Counted from the first letter of the stretch, positions 51,697 to 61,586 are shown. The stretch: DNA of 64,000 nucleotides from Rhizobiales bacterium GAS188 (GCA_900104855.1 FNSS01000001.1:5518001-5582000); one strand, 5' to 3'. Translations and numbers: made by a program. Notes: generated by a model from the sequence alone, not told the origin.

Positions 51697-51748
51697 GCAG
51701 GTCTTCATGAGCATATCGTCATGAGCATTCTTGCATGAGCGCCGACGC
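51693..51748. repeat. 14-bp tandem repeat creating successive ATGAGC starts
   Basis: Units at 51693, 51707 and 51721 (ATGAGCAGGTCTTC, ATGAGCATATCGTC, ATGAGCATTCTTGC) precede the real dctM start at 51735 (ATGAGCGCC). Each unit opens with ATGAGC; frames differ because 14 is not a multiple of three. Confidence 0.9.
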
Positions 51749-53033
51749 CGTCGCCGTCACGGGCTTCATCGTGCTGTTCGTGCTGATGCTGCTTCGCGTG
51801 CCGGTCGGCATGGCGATGGGTCTCGTCGGCGTTTCGGGCTTCGGCTACCTGGTCGGGTCGGGGCCGGCCCTGAAGCTGATCGGCCAGACCTCGATGCGCA
51901 CGGTCACCGACTACACTTTCGGCGTCATCCCGATGTTCCTGTTGATGGGCGCCTTCGTCTCGGCCTCGGGCGTCAGCCGGGAGCTGTTCCAGGCGGCCAA
52001 CGCGTTCGTCGGGCACAGGAAGGGCGGGCTCGGGGTCGCGACCATCGCGGCCTGCGCGGGCTTCGCGGCGATCTCGGGCTCCTCGGTCGCGACGGCCGCC
52101 ACCTTCTCGACGGTCGCCTATCCGGAGATGCGCCGTTACGGCTATCCGCAATCCTTCGCGACCGGCGTGATCGCGGCCGGCGGCACGCTCGGCGCCATGC
52201 TGCCGCCCTCGACCGTGCTCGCCGTCTACGGCATCATCACCCAACAGGATATCGGCAAGCTGTTCGTCGCGGGCATCCTGCCGGGGCTGCTCGCCATCTC
52301 CATGCATATGATGACGATCGGCGTGATCGGCGCGGTGCGGCCGGGTTTCCTGCCGGCCGGCCCGAAGAGCGATTGGCCCGAGCGCCTCGCCAGTTTGCGC
52401 GACGTCTGGGCGCCGCTCCTGCTCTTCGCCTTCGTGATCGGCGGGCTTTACGGCGGCGTGTTCACGCCGACCGAGGCCGGCGGCATGGGGGCGGGCGGGG
52501 CCTTCATTATCGGCGTGCTGCGCCGGCGCCTGTCGCGCGCCGATATCCGCGCCTCGCTGCTGCAGGCGACGCGCACCGCAGCTGCCGTGTTCACGGTGCT
52601 GATCGGGGCGCTGCTCTTCGGCTATTTCCTCACCGTGACGCAGGTACCCCAGAAGGTCACCGAGTTCATGACCGGGCTTGGGGTCGGGCCCTACGGGGTG
52701 CTCGCCCTGATCATGCTGATGTATCTCGTGCTCGGCTGCCTGATGGACGCCATGGCGATGATCATCCTCACCGTGCCCATCATCTTCCCGGTCGTCACGG
52801 CGCTCGGCTTCGACCCGATCTGGTTCGGCGTCATCATCGTCATGACGGTCGAGCTCGGCCTCATCCACCCGCCGGTCGGCATGAACGTCTTCGTCATCAA
52901 GAGCGTCATCAAGGACGTGAAGTTCTCGACCATCTTCGCCGGCGTCCTGCCCTTCATCGTCACCGATCTCATCCGCCTCGTGATCCTCATCCTGTTGCCG
53001 ATCATCGCCACCTATCTGCCGAGCCGGATGTAG
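51735..53033 (+). CDS. TRAP transporter large permease (DctM type)
   Basis: 432 residues, about twelve helices. Family boxes RVPVGMAMGLVGVSGFGYL, PMFLLMGAFVSASGVSRELF, CAGFAAISGSSVATAATFSTVAYPEMRRYGY, LPPSTVLAVYGIITQQDIGKLFVAGILPG and VELGLIHPPVGMNVFVIK. Translation starts at the fourth of a series of repeated ATGAGC units. Transports the DctP ligand by Na+ or H+ symport together with DctQ. Confidence 0.93.
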   Translation: MSADAVAVTGFIVLFVLMLLRVPVGMAMGLVGVSGFGYLVGSGPALKLIGQTSMRTVTDYTFGVIPMFLLMGAFVSASGVSRELFQAANAFVGHRKGGLGVATIAACAGFAAISGSSVATAATFSTVAYPEMRRYGYPQSFATGVIAAGGTLGAMLPPSTVLAVYGIITQQDIGKLFVAGILPGLLAISMHMMTIGVIGAVRPGFLPAGPKSDWPERLASLRDVWAPLLLFAFVIGGLYGGVFTPTEAGGMGAGGAFIIGVLRRRLSRADIRASLLQATRTAAAVFTVLIGALLFGYFLTVTQVPQKVTEFMTGLGVGPYGVLALIMLMYLVLGCLMDAMAMIILTVPIIFPVVTALGFDPIWFGVIIVMTVELGLIHPPVGMNVFVIKSVIKDVKFSTIFAGVLPFIVTDLIRLVILILLPIIATYLPSRM

Positions 53034-53036
53034 AGG

Positions 53037-53093
53037 GCGCGTAGCGAATGGCGCGTAGCGAATGGCGAGTAGCGAATGGCGAATAGCGAGTAG
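53037..53093. repeat. 14-bp tandem repeat downstream of the TRAP operon
   Basis: GCGCGTAGCGAATG twice, then GCGAGTAGCGAATG and a partial GCGAATAGCGAGTAG. Complementary CACTCGCTACTCGTTACTCGC text at 53123-53146 allows folding back and codes for the first residues of the MarR protein. Confidence 0.85.
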
Positions 53094-53105
53094 GGCGTAA
53101 ATCAT

Positions 53106-53570
53106 ATGGCACCGACAACCACTCGCCACTCGCTACTCGTTACTCGCGACTTGAGCGCCCCTTATGTGCTCGAGGCCCAGATCGGGCACCTGTTGCGCCG
53201 CGCCCATCAGCGCCATGTGGCGATCTTCCTCGATTCCATGGGCGAGGACGGGCCGACGCCGACCCAGTTCGCCGCGCTGGTGAAGCTCGCAGAGGCGGGC
53301 GAGGTGTCGCAGAACCGCCTCGGCCGCCTCACCGCCATGGATCCAGCCACCATCAAGGGCGTGGTGTCGCGCCTCGCCGAGCGCGGCCTGATCGAGCGAG
53401 CCGCCGATCCGCACGACCAGCGCCGCGTCACCTTGCGCCTGAGCGGGCAGGGGAGCGAGCTGGTGGCCGGCCTTCTCGACAGGGCACGCCAGGCGACAGC
53501 CGCGACGCTCGCGCCGCTTTCGCCTCTCGAGCAGCGACGCCTCGTGGCCCTGCTCGGCAAGATCGCCTGA
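53106..53570 (+). CDS. MarR family transcriptional regulator
   Basis: 154 residues. Winged helix PTPTQFAALVKLAEAGEVSQNRLGRLTAMDPATIKGVVSRLAERGLIERAADPHDQRRVTLRLSGQG (about residues 50-115), flanked by dimerisation helices. The first 15 residues (MAPTTTRHSLLVTRD) are encoded by a low-complexity repeat, so the true start may be a downstream GTG or TTG near 53150-53166. Probably controls the flavoprotein/Mo-hydroxylase cluster that follows, through the dyad at 53696. Confidence 0.88.
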   Translation: MAPTTTRHSLLVTRDLSAPYVLEAQIGHLLRRAHQRHVAIFLDSMGEDGPTPTQFAALVKLAEAGEVSQNRLGRLTAMDPATIKGVVSRLAERGLIERAADPHDQRRVTLRLSGQGSELVAGLLDRARQATAATLAPLSPLEQRRLVALLGKIA

Positions 53571-53695
53571 CCGAGCCGAGCTCCTGCGGTCCGCGTCTCG
53601 GAGACGACAGGCCGTGCTTCCCTCCGGCGCGCACAATGCTTATCTAACCAGATTGGCTTATCCAGCCAGGTTGCAGGCGGTCGAGACATTTGCTA

Positions 53696-54827
<1,132 letters not shown>

Positions 54828-54888
54828 AGCCTGCCGGCAGAGTGATGCCCCCTCGGCCGGACCGCGTGCCGGGATAGAAGAGCAAGCG

Positions 54889-55797
54889 ATGCCGGACTAT
54901 CTGCGCCCTCCCACCTTGCAGGCAGCCCTAGTGGCTCTGGCCCAGGGCGGGCGCGCAGCGAGGCACCATGATGGCCATCCGCTCGTCGTGCTTGCCGGCG
55001 CAACCGACATCTATCCGGCGCGCGCCGCGAAACAGGCCTGGCTCGAGTCCTTTCCGCGCGATTTCCTCGACATCAGCCAGATCCCCGAGCTGAGAGGCAT
55101 AAGCAGCGATGGGCGGGCGACGCTGATCGGGGCCGCGACCAGCTGGACGGAGCTTGTCGAGGCGCCGTTGCCTGCCGCATACGATGCCCTGAAGCAGGCG
55201 GCCCTGCAGATCGGCGGCCGTCAGATCCAGAATCGCGGCACGCTCGGCGGCAATATCGTCAACGCCTCGCCGGCAGCGGATGGCGTGCCGCCGTTGCTGG
55301 CGCTCGACGCGAGAGTCGAGATCGCCTCGGCGCAGGGCCGGCGCAGCGTGCCGCTCGCGACCTTCATCCGCGGCAATCGCAAGACCGAGCTGATGCGAGA
55401 CGAGCTGGTGGTCGCGATCCGCATCCCGGCCCATCGGTCCTCGGCGCGTTCGATCTTCCTCAAGCTCGGCGCCCGCTCGCATCTCGTCATCTCGATCGCC
55501 TGCGTGGCGGTGCTCCTCGACCAGGATGCCGATGGCAGGATCGCCGATATCCGCATCGCGGTCGGCGCCTGCTCGGACAAACCGGCGCGGCTCGCCGCCC
55601 TCGAGGCGGAGCTCAGTGGCGAGATATTGGGGCCGGGCTTGCTCGACCGCGTCACGCCCAAGATCGTGGCGGCGCTGACGCCGATCGACGATATCAGGGC
55701 GAGCGCCGCCTATCGCTATGACGCCGCGCGCATCCTGGTGAGACGGGCGCTGGCGCAACTCGCCGGCACATCCAGCGAAGAGCAGGTCGCGGCATGA
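54889..55797 (+). CDS. Xanthine-dehydrogenase-family FAD subunit (CoxM/NdhF-like)
   Basis: 302 residues. FAD_binding_5 signature VLAGATDIYPARAAK, IGAATSWTELVEAPL, then QIGGRQIQNRGTLGGNIVNASPAADGVPPLLALDA (FAD pyrophosphate loop), and a CO_deh_flav_C domain from about residue 190. It carries electrons from the Mo/Fe-S subunit to the outer acceptor. Overlaps the next gene by four bases. ATG follows GAAGAGCAAGCG. Confidence 0.9.
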   Translation: MPDYLRPPTLQAALVALAQGGRAARHHDGHPLVVLAGATDIYPARAAKQAWLESFPRDFLDISQIPELRGISSDGRATLIGAATSWTELVEAPLPAAYDALKQAALQIGGRQIQNRGTLGGNIVNASPAADGVPPLLALDARVEIASAQGRRSVPLATFIRGNRKTELMRDELVVAIRIPAHRSSARSIFLKLGARSHLVISIACVAVLLDQDADGRIADIRIAVGACSDKPARLAALEAELSGEILGPGLLDRVTPKIVAALTPIDDIRASAAYRYDAARILVRRALAQLAGTSSEEQVAA

Positions 55798-58625
55798 GAG
55801 CCTCGGAATTTCTGGGCGCCGTCACGCTCGCCGTCAACGGCAGGACGGCGGAGATCGCGGCGCGCGCCGATATGCGCCTGTCGCGGCTGCTGCGCGAGGA
55901 GCTCGGCCTGACGGGCACCAAGGTCGGCTGCGATGCCGGGGATTGCGGCGCCTGCACCGTGCTCATCGACGACGAGCAGGCCTGCGCCTGTCTCGTGCCG
56001 GCGGGCCAGCTCGAGGGCAGGCGGGTCACGACCGTCGAAGGGCTCGCCAACGATCCGCTCGGCCGCGCCCTGCAGGACTCCTTCCACTATCACGGGGCGG
56101 CCCAATGCGGCATCTGCACCCCCGGCATGCTGATGGCCTCGCTCGATCTTTTGCGCCGCGAGGAGTTCGTGGACGCGGCTGCCGTCGAGACCGCGCTCGG
56201 CGGCGTGCTGTGCCGCTGCACCGGTTACCTCAAGATCTACGAGGCCGTACTCGATGCGAGGCGTTTCCTCGATATCGAGGAGACCACCGCGGAGGACCAA
56301 GTCGCGGAGACGGAGGATGAGGACGCCCAGGCAGCTGGTGCCGCCGCTGCCGCAGCGGATGATATGGCTGTGGTCGGCAGGCGCCTGGCGCGCCTTGACG
56401 GGCGTCCCAAGCTCGACGGCAGCGAATCCTACGGAGCGGATCTCGCGCCGCCCGAGGCGCTGTGGCTGCGCGCCATCCGCTCGCCGCATGCCCGCGCCCG
56501 CTTCCGCATCGGCGATCTCGGCGCCTTCGTCTCCAATCAGCCGGGCATATTCCGCGTGCTGACCGCGGCGGACGTGCCGGGCGAGAACGGTTTCGGGATC
56601 TTTCCAGATCTCAAGGAGCAGCCCGTCTTCGCTGAAGGCGAGGTGCGTTATCGCGGCGAAGCGGTCGCCGCCGTCATCGGCGAGCGGGCCGGCATCGATG
56701 CCTTCGATATCGGGCGTTTCCCGATCAGCTGGGAGCCGCTCGAGCCGCTCATCGGGCCGGACGCTGCCTTGTCGCCCAATGCGCATGCCTCGCACTCCTT
56801 CCGCCCCGACAATGTGCTGGTGCGCGGCCGGGTCGAGAGGGGCGACGCGCATTCCGTCTTCGCGTCGGCGACCCATCAGGCCGAGGGCCTGTTCGAGACG
56901 GGCTTCGTCGAGCATGCCTATGTCGAACCCGAAGCCGGCTTCGCCCGCCGCGTCGGCGATCGCATCGAAATCTTCGCCTCGACCCAGGCGCCCTATATGG
57001 ATCGCGACGAGGTCGCCCGCGTGCTCGGCATCCAGCCTGGCGATGTGCGCATCATCCCATCGGCCTGCGGCGGCGGCTTCGGCGGCAAGCTCGACGTCTC
57101 GGTGCAGCCGATGCTCGCGGTCGCCGCCTGGCAGATGGGCGTGCCGGTGCGCTGCACCTATACGCGCCCGGAATCGATGGCGGCGACGACCAAGCGCCAC
57201 CCCTCGGTGATCTCGGCGCGGGCCGCCTGCGATGCCGAAGGGCGCATCCTCGCCTATGCGAGCGATGCCGATTTCGACACCGGCGCCTATTCGTCCTGGG
57301 GGCCGACGGTCGCCGGCCGGGTGCCGGTGCACGGGGCCGGGCCCTATCGCGTGCCCAATGTGCTCAACCGCGCCCGCGCCATTTACACCAATGGTCCGGT
57401 CGCCGGCGCCTTCCGCGGTTTCGGGGTGCCGCAAGCGGCGATCGCCCATGAGGCGCTCTATGACGAGCTCGCCGAGAAATGCGGCCTCGACCGCCTGGAA
57501 TTCCGTTTCCGCAACGCGCTGCGCGCCGCCGACGAGACGGCAACCGGCCAGGTGCTGGAGGCGAGCGCAGGCCTCGCCCAATGCCTCGAAGCCCTGCGGC
57601 CGCATTGGGCGAGGCTTCTCGCCGAGGCCAGCGCTGTGAATGCGGCTTCCGGTGCAGTGCGCCGCGGCGTCGGCATCGCCTGCATGTGGTACGGGATCGG
57701 CAATACGGCGCTCTCCAATCCGTCGCGCATGCGCATCGCTCTCAGGCGCGACGGGCGGCTCACCTTCTTCAACGGAGCCGTCGATATCGGTCAGGGCTCG
57801 ACCACGGTGCTGACCCAGATCGCGGCGCAGGCGCTCGGCCTGCCGGTCGAGGCCTTCACGCTGGTCGGCGGCGACACGGATAAGACCTTCGATGCCGGCA
57901 AATCCTCGGCTTCGCGCCAGACTTTCGTGTCCGGCAAGGCGGCCGAGAATGCGGCGCTCGCGCTGCGCGCCGAGATCTTGCGCCACACCAATGCCGGAGA
58001 GGATGCGCGGCTCTCGCTCGAAGGTTCGCGCCTCACCGTCACGGCGTCGGGTGGGGTCACCGCCATCGACCTTGCGGCTTCCCCCGCCGGGAAGGACGGC
58101 ATCGTGTTCGAGGGGATCGGGGATTTCGACCCGCCGACCGAGCCGCTCGACGCCAAAGGCCAGGGCGTGCCTTATGCGACCTACGGCTTTGCCGCCCAGA
58201 TCGCCTCGCTCGACGTCGACATGGCGCTCGGCACCATCCGTCTCGATCGTTTCGTGGCGGCCCATGATGTCGGGCGGGCCGTCAACCCGACCCTGGTCGA
58301 GGGCCAGATCCATGGCGGCATCGCCCAAGGCATCGGCCTTGCGCTGATGGAGGAATATATCCCGGGCCGGACCGAGAACCTGCACGACTATCTGATCCCG
58401 ACCTTCGGCGACGTGCCGCGCATCGATATCGTCCTCGTCGAGGATCACGAGCCTCTCGGCCCCTTCGGCGCCAAGGGGGTGGGCGAGCCGGCGCTGGTGC
58501 CGGCGGCCCCCGCTATTCTCGGCGCCATCCGCCATGCGACCGGAATCACCATCCGCCAGGTGCCGGCCCTGCCGCACCGCATCCGGGCGGCGCTCATGGC
58601 CGCCGGCCTGGCGCAGGAGGCCTGA
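55794..58625 (+). CDS. Fused [2Fe-2S] and molybdopterin subunits of a xanthine-dehydrogenase-family hydroxylase
   Basis: 943 residues. Residues 1-160 hold two [2Fe-2S] clusters: Cys46, 51, 54 with Cys64 or 66 (CDAGDCGAC), and Cys105, 108, 140, 142 (CGIC, CRC). An acidic/Ala-rich linker (about 165-190) leads to the Mo part: GGGFGGKLDVSVQP near 425, GAFRGFGVPQAA near 537 and GVGEPAL near 894 with the catalytic Glu. In xanthine dehydrogenases of bacteria these are usually separate chains; here the Fe-S protein is fused N-terminal to the Mo protein. Likely hydroxylates an N-heterocycle next to the ring nitrogen; nicotinate is suggested by the next gene. Confidence 0.9.
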   Translation: MRASEFLGAVTLAVNGRTAEIAARADMRLSRLLREELGLTGTKVGCDAGDCGACTVLIDDEQACACLVPAGQLEGRRVTTVEGLANDPLGRALQDSFHYHGAAQCGICTPGMLMASLDLLRREEFVDAAAVETALGGVLCRCTGYLKIYEAVLDARRFLDIEETTAEDQVAETEDEDAQAAGAAAAAADDMAVVGRRLARLDGRPKLDGSESYGADLAPPEALWLRAIRSPHARARFRIGDLGAFVSNQPGIFRVLTAADVPGENGFGIFPDLKEQPVFAEGEVRYRGEAVAAVIGERAGIDAFDIGRFPISWEPLEPLIGPDAALSPNAHASHSFRPDNVLVRGRVERGDAHSVFASATHQAEGLFETGFVEHAYVEPEAGFARRVGDRIEIFASTQAPYMDRDEVARVLGIQPGDVRIIPSACGGGFGGKLDVSVQPMLAVAAWQMGVPVRCTYTRPESMAATTKRHPSVISARAACDAEGRILAYASDADFDTGAYSSWGPTVAGRVPVHGAGPYRVPNVLNRARAIYTNGPVAGAFRGFGVPQAAIAHEALYDELAEKCGLDRLEFRFRNALRAADETATGQVLEASAGLAQCLEALRPHWARLLAEASAVNAASGAVRRGVGIACMWYGIGNTALSNPSRMRIALRRDGRLTFFNGAVDIGQGSTTVLTQIAAQALGLPVEAFTLVGGDTDKTFDAGKSSASRQTFVSGKAAENAALALRAEILRHTNAGEDARLSLEGSRLTVTASGGVTAIDLAASPAGKDGIVFEGIGDFDPPTEPLDAKGQGVPYATYGFAAQIASLDVDMALGTIRLDRFVAAHDVGRAVNPTLVEGQIHGGIAQGIGLALMEEYIPGRTENLHDYLIPTFGDVPRIDIVLVEDHEPLGPFGAKGVGEPALVPAAPAILGAIRHATGITIRQVPALPHRIRAALMAAGLAQEA

Positions 58626-58628
58626 TCG

Positions 58629-60113
58629 ATGAGCGCCTCATTGCCTGTGCAGGACCAGACCGAAAAATTCGACCAGACCGAAAAATTCGGCGCCCGCGAG
58701 GAGGGCGATGAGGGCATCGTGCGCTGCCATGCTTGCCCGGTCATCTGCCGCATCAGGCCGGGGAGGGCAGGGGCCTGCTCGCGCTATGCCAATGAGGGCG
58801 GCGCCCTGGTGCGCACCGATCCGATCGTGCTGACCCGCCGGGTCGCGGCCGAAGGCGGCACGGTGCGGCCTTTTCTCGACGCGGCGACCGATTGGGACGG
58901 GGCCTTGCTGCCGCCGGGCGATGCCTTCATCACCGGCATCGGCGCCGGCACCACCTATCCGGATTACAAGCCCGCCCCGTTCATCGTCTCGAGCGAGTAT
59001 GAAGGCGTCGACACCGTCACCGTGGTGACGGAAGGCATATTCAGCTATTGCGGCGTCAAGGCCAAGATCGACACGGATCGCCATCTCGGTCCGGAAGCCG
59101 CTCCAGTGAGGGTGCGCGGCGAGCAGATCGGCCACGTCACCACCGCCGAATACGGCTCGCAGATGCTCTCGCTCGGCGGTGTGCGCCATCTGACCGGTGG
59201 CTCGAAAGCTGAGGGCAACGTCACTTGCGAGGCCCTGTTGCAATTGTGCAATTGCGAGCCCGTCGAAATGACGGTCGATGGCGGGGCGAGCCTCGTGCTG
59301 CAGGCGGGCGCCGCGCCCATCGTCAACGGCGTCGCCGAGCAGCGCATGCGGGTCGGTTGCGGCTCGGCGACGATCGGCATCTTCGCGCGCCAATGGCACG
59401 GGCATGTGGACGAGGTCGTCGTCGTCGACGACCACATCACGGGCATCCTCTCCGAGCATCAGGCCGGCAAGTTCCTCGACATGCGCCCGAGCGGCCTGCG
59501 CCTGCGCGGGCGCAAATCGACGCCGGGACGCATCTTCCAGGTGGCCGAACCCGGCACGGGCTGGGGCGGTACCACGATCACCGATCCGCTGGCGCTGATC
59601 CAGTCGATCGATCCCAAGCTCGCCTGGCCGGGCCTGCGCATCCTGTTCACCTCGACGACGGGGGAGGATGCTCTCTATTGCGTGCTCGACGAGGCGCTGC
59701 GGCCCGTGCCTGCGCCGATGCCGGAAGCCGTCGCCAAGGTCGTCGCCCGCATCGGCGAGAATTGCGAGCCGGCGCTCGCGACCGTGCTGTTCATGGCGGG
59801 AGCGGGCGGCTCGCTGCGCGCCGGCGTGACCGAGAACCCGGTTTTGCTCACGCGCTCGATCCATGATCTCGGCGTGCGCGTCACCATGGGCGGAGCGCCG
59901 ATCTATCTGTGGCCGGGCGGCGGCATCACCGTCATGGTCGATGTGACGCGCCTGCCGCGCAACGCCTTCGGCTCGGTGCCGACGCCGGCCCTCGTGGCCC
60001 CGATCGAATTCACCATGCCGCGTGACGCCTATCAGGCGCTCGGAGGCCATATGGACGAAGTGACCCCGCTCGCAAAAGTGGTCGCGACCGCGAGAACCGG
60101 CAGGGGCGGATAG
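58629..60113 (+). CDS. 6-hydroxynicotinate reductase-like Fe-S protein
   Basis: 494 residues. Residues 33-50 hold C-x2-C-x3-C-x9-C (CHACPVICRIRPGRAGAC), a [4Fe-4S] motif, then FITGIGAGTTYPDYKPAPFIV, VTEGIFSYCGVKAKIDTD and TSGNVTCE-like SKAEGNVTCEALLQLCNC. The overall pattern is that of the enzyme that reduces 6-hydroxynicotinate to 6-oxo-1,4,5,6-tetrahydronicotinate with ferredoxin, known from Eubacterium barkeri. Residues 9-20 come from an exact 18-bp duplication (58653-58688). Three bases after the hydroxylase stop. The assignment is from memory of the family. Confidence 0.72.
   Translation: MSASLPVQDQTEKFDQTEKFGAREEGDEGIVRCHACPVICRIRPGRAGACSRYANEGGALVRTDPIVLTRRVAAEGGTVRPFLDAATDWDGALLPPGDAFITGIGAGTTYPDYKPAPFIVSSEYEGVDTVTVVTEGIFSYCGVKAKIDTDRHLGPEAAPVRVRGEQIGHVTTAEYGSQMLSLGGVRHLTGGSKAEGNVTCEALLQLCNCEPVEMTVDGGASLVLQAGAAPIVNGVAEQRMRVGCGSATIGIFARQWHGHVDEVVVVDDHITGILSEHQAGKFLDMRPSGLRLRGRKSTPGRIFQVAEPGTGWGGTTITDPLALIQSIDPKLAWPGLRILFTSTTGEDALYCVLDEALRPVPAPMPEAVAKVVARIGENCEPALATVLFMAGAGGSLRAGVTENPVLLTRSIHDLGVRVTMGGAPIYLWPGGGITVMVDVTRLPRNAFGSVPTPALVAPIEFTMPRDAYQALGGHMDEVTPLAKVVATARTGRGG
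58653..58688. repeat. Exact 18-bp tandem duplication at a gene start
   Basis: GACCAGACCGAAAAATTC occurs twice in succession, in frame, giving DQTEKF twice near the N-terminus of the Fe-S reductase. Confidence 0.95.
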
Positions 60114-60131
60114 GCGACGCCGGGCCGCGCT

Positions 60132-60380
60132 CTAGGACGCCTTCTTGTGCGCTTCGACATAGGCCCGCAAGACTGCATTCATACGGGTCAGGTGCCCTTT
60201 GCCGTTCGCTTTGAACCAATCAACCACGTCATTGTCGAGGCGCAGATGCACGGAGGTTTTGCCGCGCGGCATGACAACACGAGCCTTCTTCCAGAAGTCC
60301 TCACCCAAATCTTCCGCTTCCGGCGCGTCAAGGTTTGTCTGATCCTCGCCACGCGCTCGCATGGCTTTGATCTCACTCAT
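60132..60380 (-). CDS. brnA: BrnA antitoxin
   Basis: 82 residues from the ATG at 60380 with GAGG six bases upstream; a frame to 60413 is possible. Ends with the BrnA ribbon-helix-helix core KTSVHLRLDNDVVDWFKANGKGHLTRMNAVLRAYVEAHK. RHH antitoxins bind the toxin and their own promoter. Overlaps the brnT end by eight bases, the usual type II order toxin first. Confidence 0.9.
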   Translation of the reverse strand: MSEIKAMRARGEDQTNLDAPEAEDLGEDFWKKARVVMPRGKTSVHLRLDNDVVDWFKANGKGHLTRMNAVLRAYVEAHKKAS

Positions 60381-60663
60381 CGAATACCTCACAATAGTAG
60401 GCTTTCCGCTCATTTTTGCTTACCCTCTGCGCGCTGATGATCCGAATGAGCCACTCGCTCCGCCAAGTGTACACAACTCGATACACTTCAAAATCTACCC
60501 GACCGAGAGCGATAAGCCGTTCCTCTCCATAGTCCTCGCGGTCGTCGATCCTCTCGATAGTCTCGTTGTCGAATATCCCGGCGGCGGTCAGAAACGACAC
60601 TTCATGCTTGATCAGATTGGCAGCCGCCTTGTCCTCATCCCATTCAAATTGAAGCTCGTTCAT
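60373..60663 (-). CDS. brnT: BrnT toxin (RelE-like ribonuclease)
   Basis: About 96 residues from the ATG at 60663. BrnT features: FEWDEDKAAANLIKHEVSFLTAAGIFDN, DREDYGEERLIALGRVDFEVYRVVYTWRSEWLIRIISAQRVSKNERKAYY. BrnT inhibits translation by RNA cleavage and is neutralised by BrnA. The final RISAxRxxxxERxxY motif is intact, so the toxin is likely functional. A GTGTACAC dyad lies 20 bases upstream. Confidence 0.9.
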   Translation of the reverse strand: MNELQFEWDEDKAAANLIKHEVSFLTAAGIFDNETIERIDDREDYGEERLIALGRVDFEVYRVVYTWRSEWLIRIISAQRVSKNERKAYYCEVFDE

Positions 60664-60682
60664 AGCAGTCGACCCCCCAAGC

Positions 60683-60700
60683 GTGTACACATTTATGTAC
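60683..60700. promoter_or_regulatory. Candidate BrnA operator
   Basis: GTGTACAC (60683-60690) and TGTAC (60696-60700) half-sites just upstream of brnT. Ribbon-helix-helix antitoxins commonly bind such paired palindromes to autoregulate. Confidence 0.45.
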
Positions 60701-60880
60701 CAAAATCAACCTGGTCAAGGCGCCCTTGGGTCGACAGTGCGGCGACCGTGACGAGCAAACGGGGGCGGATGTCGGGGCTGCTCAGGACGGCAAATATGTC
60801 GCTCCGCATCTGAAAAGATGTCCGAGACGACGATAGGCCGCCGAAAGCAGGTTTGTCTTCTCGATCGAGCCTGCCATGCC

Positions 60881-60978
60881 GCGCCTTGGGACCGCGGCCG
60901 TCCCGGTCGCCCTTGCGGCGGCAAGGCCGGCCTCGCCGTTCTCGAGAGCGACCGGGACGGTCGCGCTCCCAACGGCGC
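60881..60978. repeat. Long stem-loop beyond the LOG gene stop
   Basis: GCGCCTTGGGACCGCGGCCG plus TCCCGGTCGC (60881-60910) pairs with GCGACCGGGACGGTCGCGCT plus CCCAACGGCGC (60948-60978): about 28 pairs with two mismatches and one bulge. The loop contains CCTTG-CGGCGG-CAAGG. It lies just after the minus-strand LOG stop (60984). No U-run follows, so it may be a repeat rather than a simple terminator. The rest of 60701-60880 holds nothing recognisable. Confidence 0.85.
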
Positions 60979-60983
60979 CACCG

Positions 60984-61586
60984 TCACATCCGTTGGATGC
61001 GCCGCCTTTCGGCCTCTCCATCGGCTTCGATGCGGATCGCTGCCGCGGCGATCATGTCGATCGCATCCTCAATGCGATCGGCGACCAGATACCTGACCTC
61101 GAGGCCGGAGCGCACGAAGCCGGTCTCGCGCATATGGGCGAGGAGCGACAGGAGCGGCTTCCAGAAGCCGTTGATATTGGCGATCAGGATCGGCTTCTCA
61201 TGACGACCGAGCTGGGCCCAGGTCATCTGCTCGACCAGTTCCTCCAAGGTGCCGATGCCGCCCGGCAGGGCGATGAAGGCGTCGGCCTTCTCGAACATCA
61301 ACTGCTTGCGGGTGTGCATGTCCGGCACGACATGCAACTCCTGGGCGTCGGCCAGCATCACCTCCCGCGCCTTGAGGAATTCCGGGATGATGCCGATCAC
61401 ATTGCCGCCGGCATCGAGCACGGAGCGCGCCACCTCTCCCATGAGACCGATGCGTCCCCCGCCATAGACGAGGCGGATGCCGGCCTCGGCCAACATGCGC
61501 CCGAGAATACGCGCGGAGGCGACGAAAACCGGGTCGGATCCCGATCCGGAGCCGCAATAGACACAGATTGAACGAATCGACTGCAT
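60984..61586 (-). CDS. LOG family nucleotide 5'-monophosphate phosphoribohydrolase
   Basis: 200 residues from the ATG at 61586 (the frame extends further without support). Signatures SICVYCGSGSGSDPVF, RLVYGGGRIGLMGEVA, MHTRKQLMFEKADAFIALPGGIGTLEELVEQMTW. GGxGTxxE is the catalytic motif of LOG proteins, which release cytokinin bases from their nucleotides or hydrolyse AMP-like nucleotides. Plant-associated bacteria use them for cytokinin, but many members have housekeeping roles. Confidence 0.9.
   Translation of the reverse strand: MQSIRSICVYCGSGSGSDPVFVASARILGRMLAEAGIRLVYGGGRIGLMGEVARSVLDAGGNVIGIIPEFLKAREVMLADAQELHVVPDMHTRKQLMFEKADAFIALPGGIGTLEELVEQMTWAQLGRHEKPILIANINGFWKPLLSLLAHMRETGFVRSGLEVRYLVADRIEDAIDMIAAAAIRIEADGEAERRRIQRM

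Noticed and set aside
55716-58577. Long minus-strand frame (953 codons)
   Set aside because: Mirror frame of the Mo-hydroxylase gene; His/Arg/Asp-rich composition and no motif.
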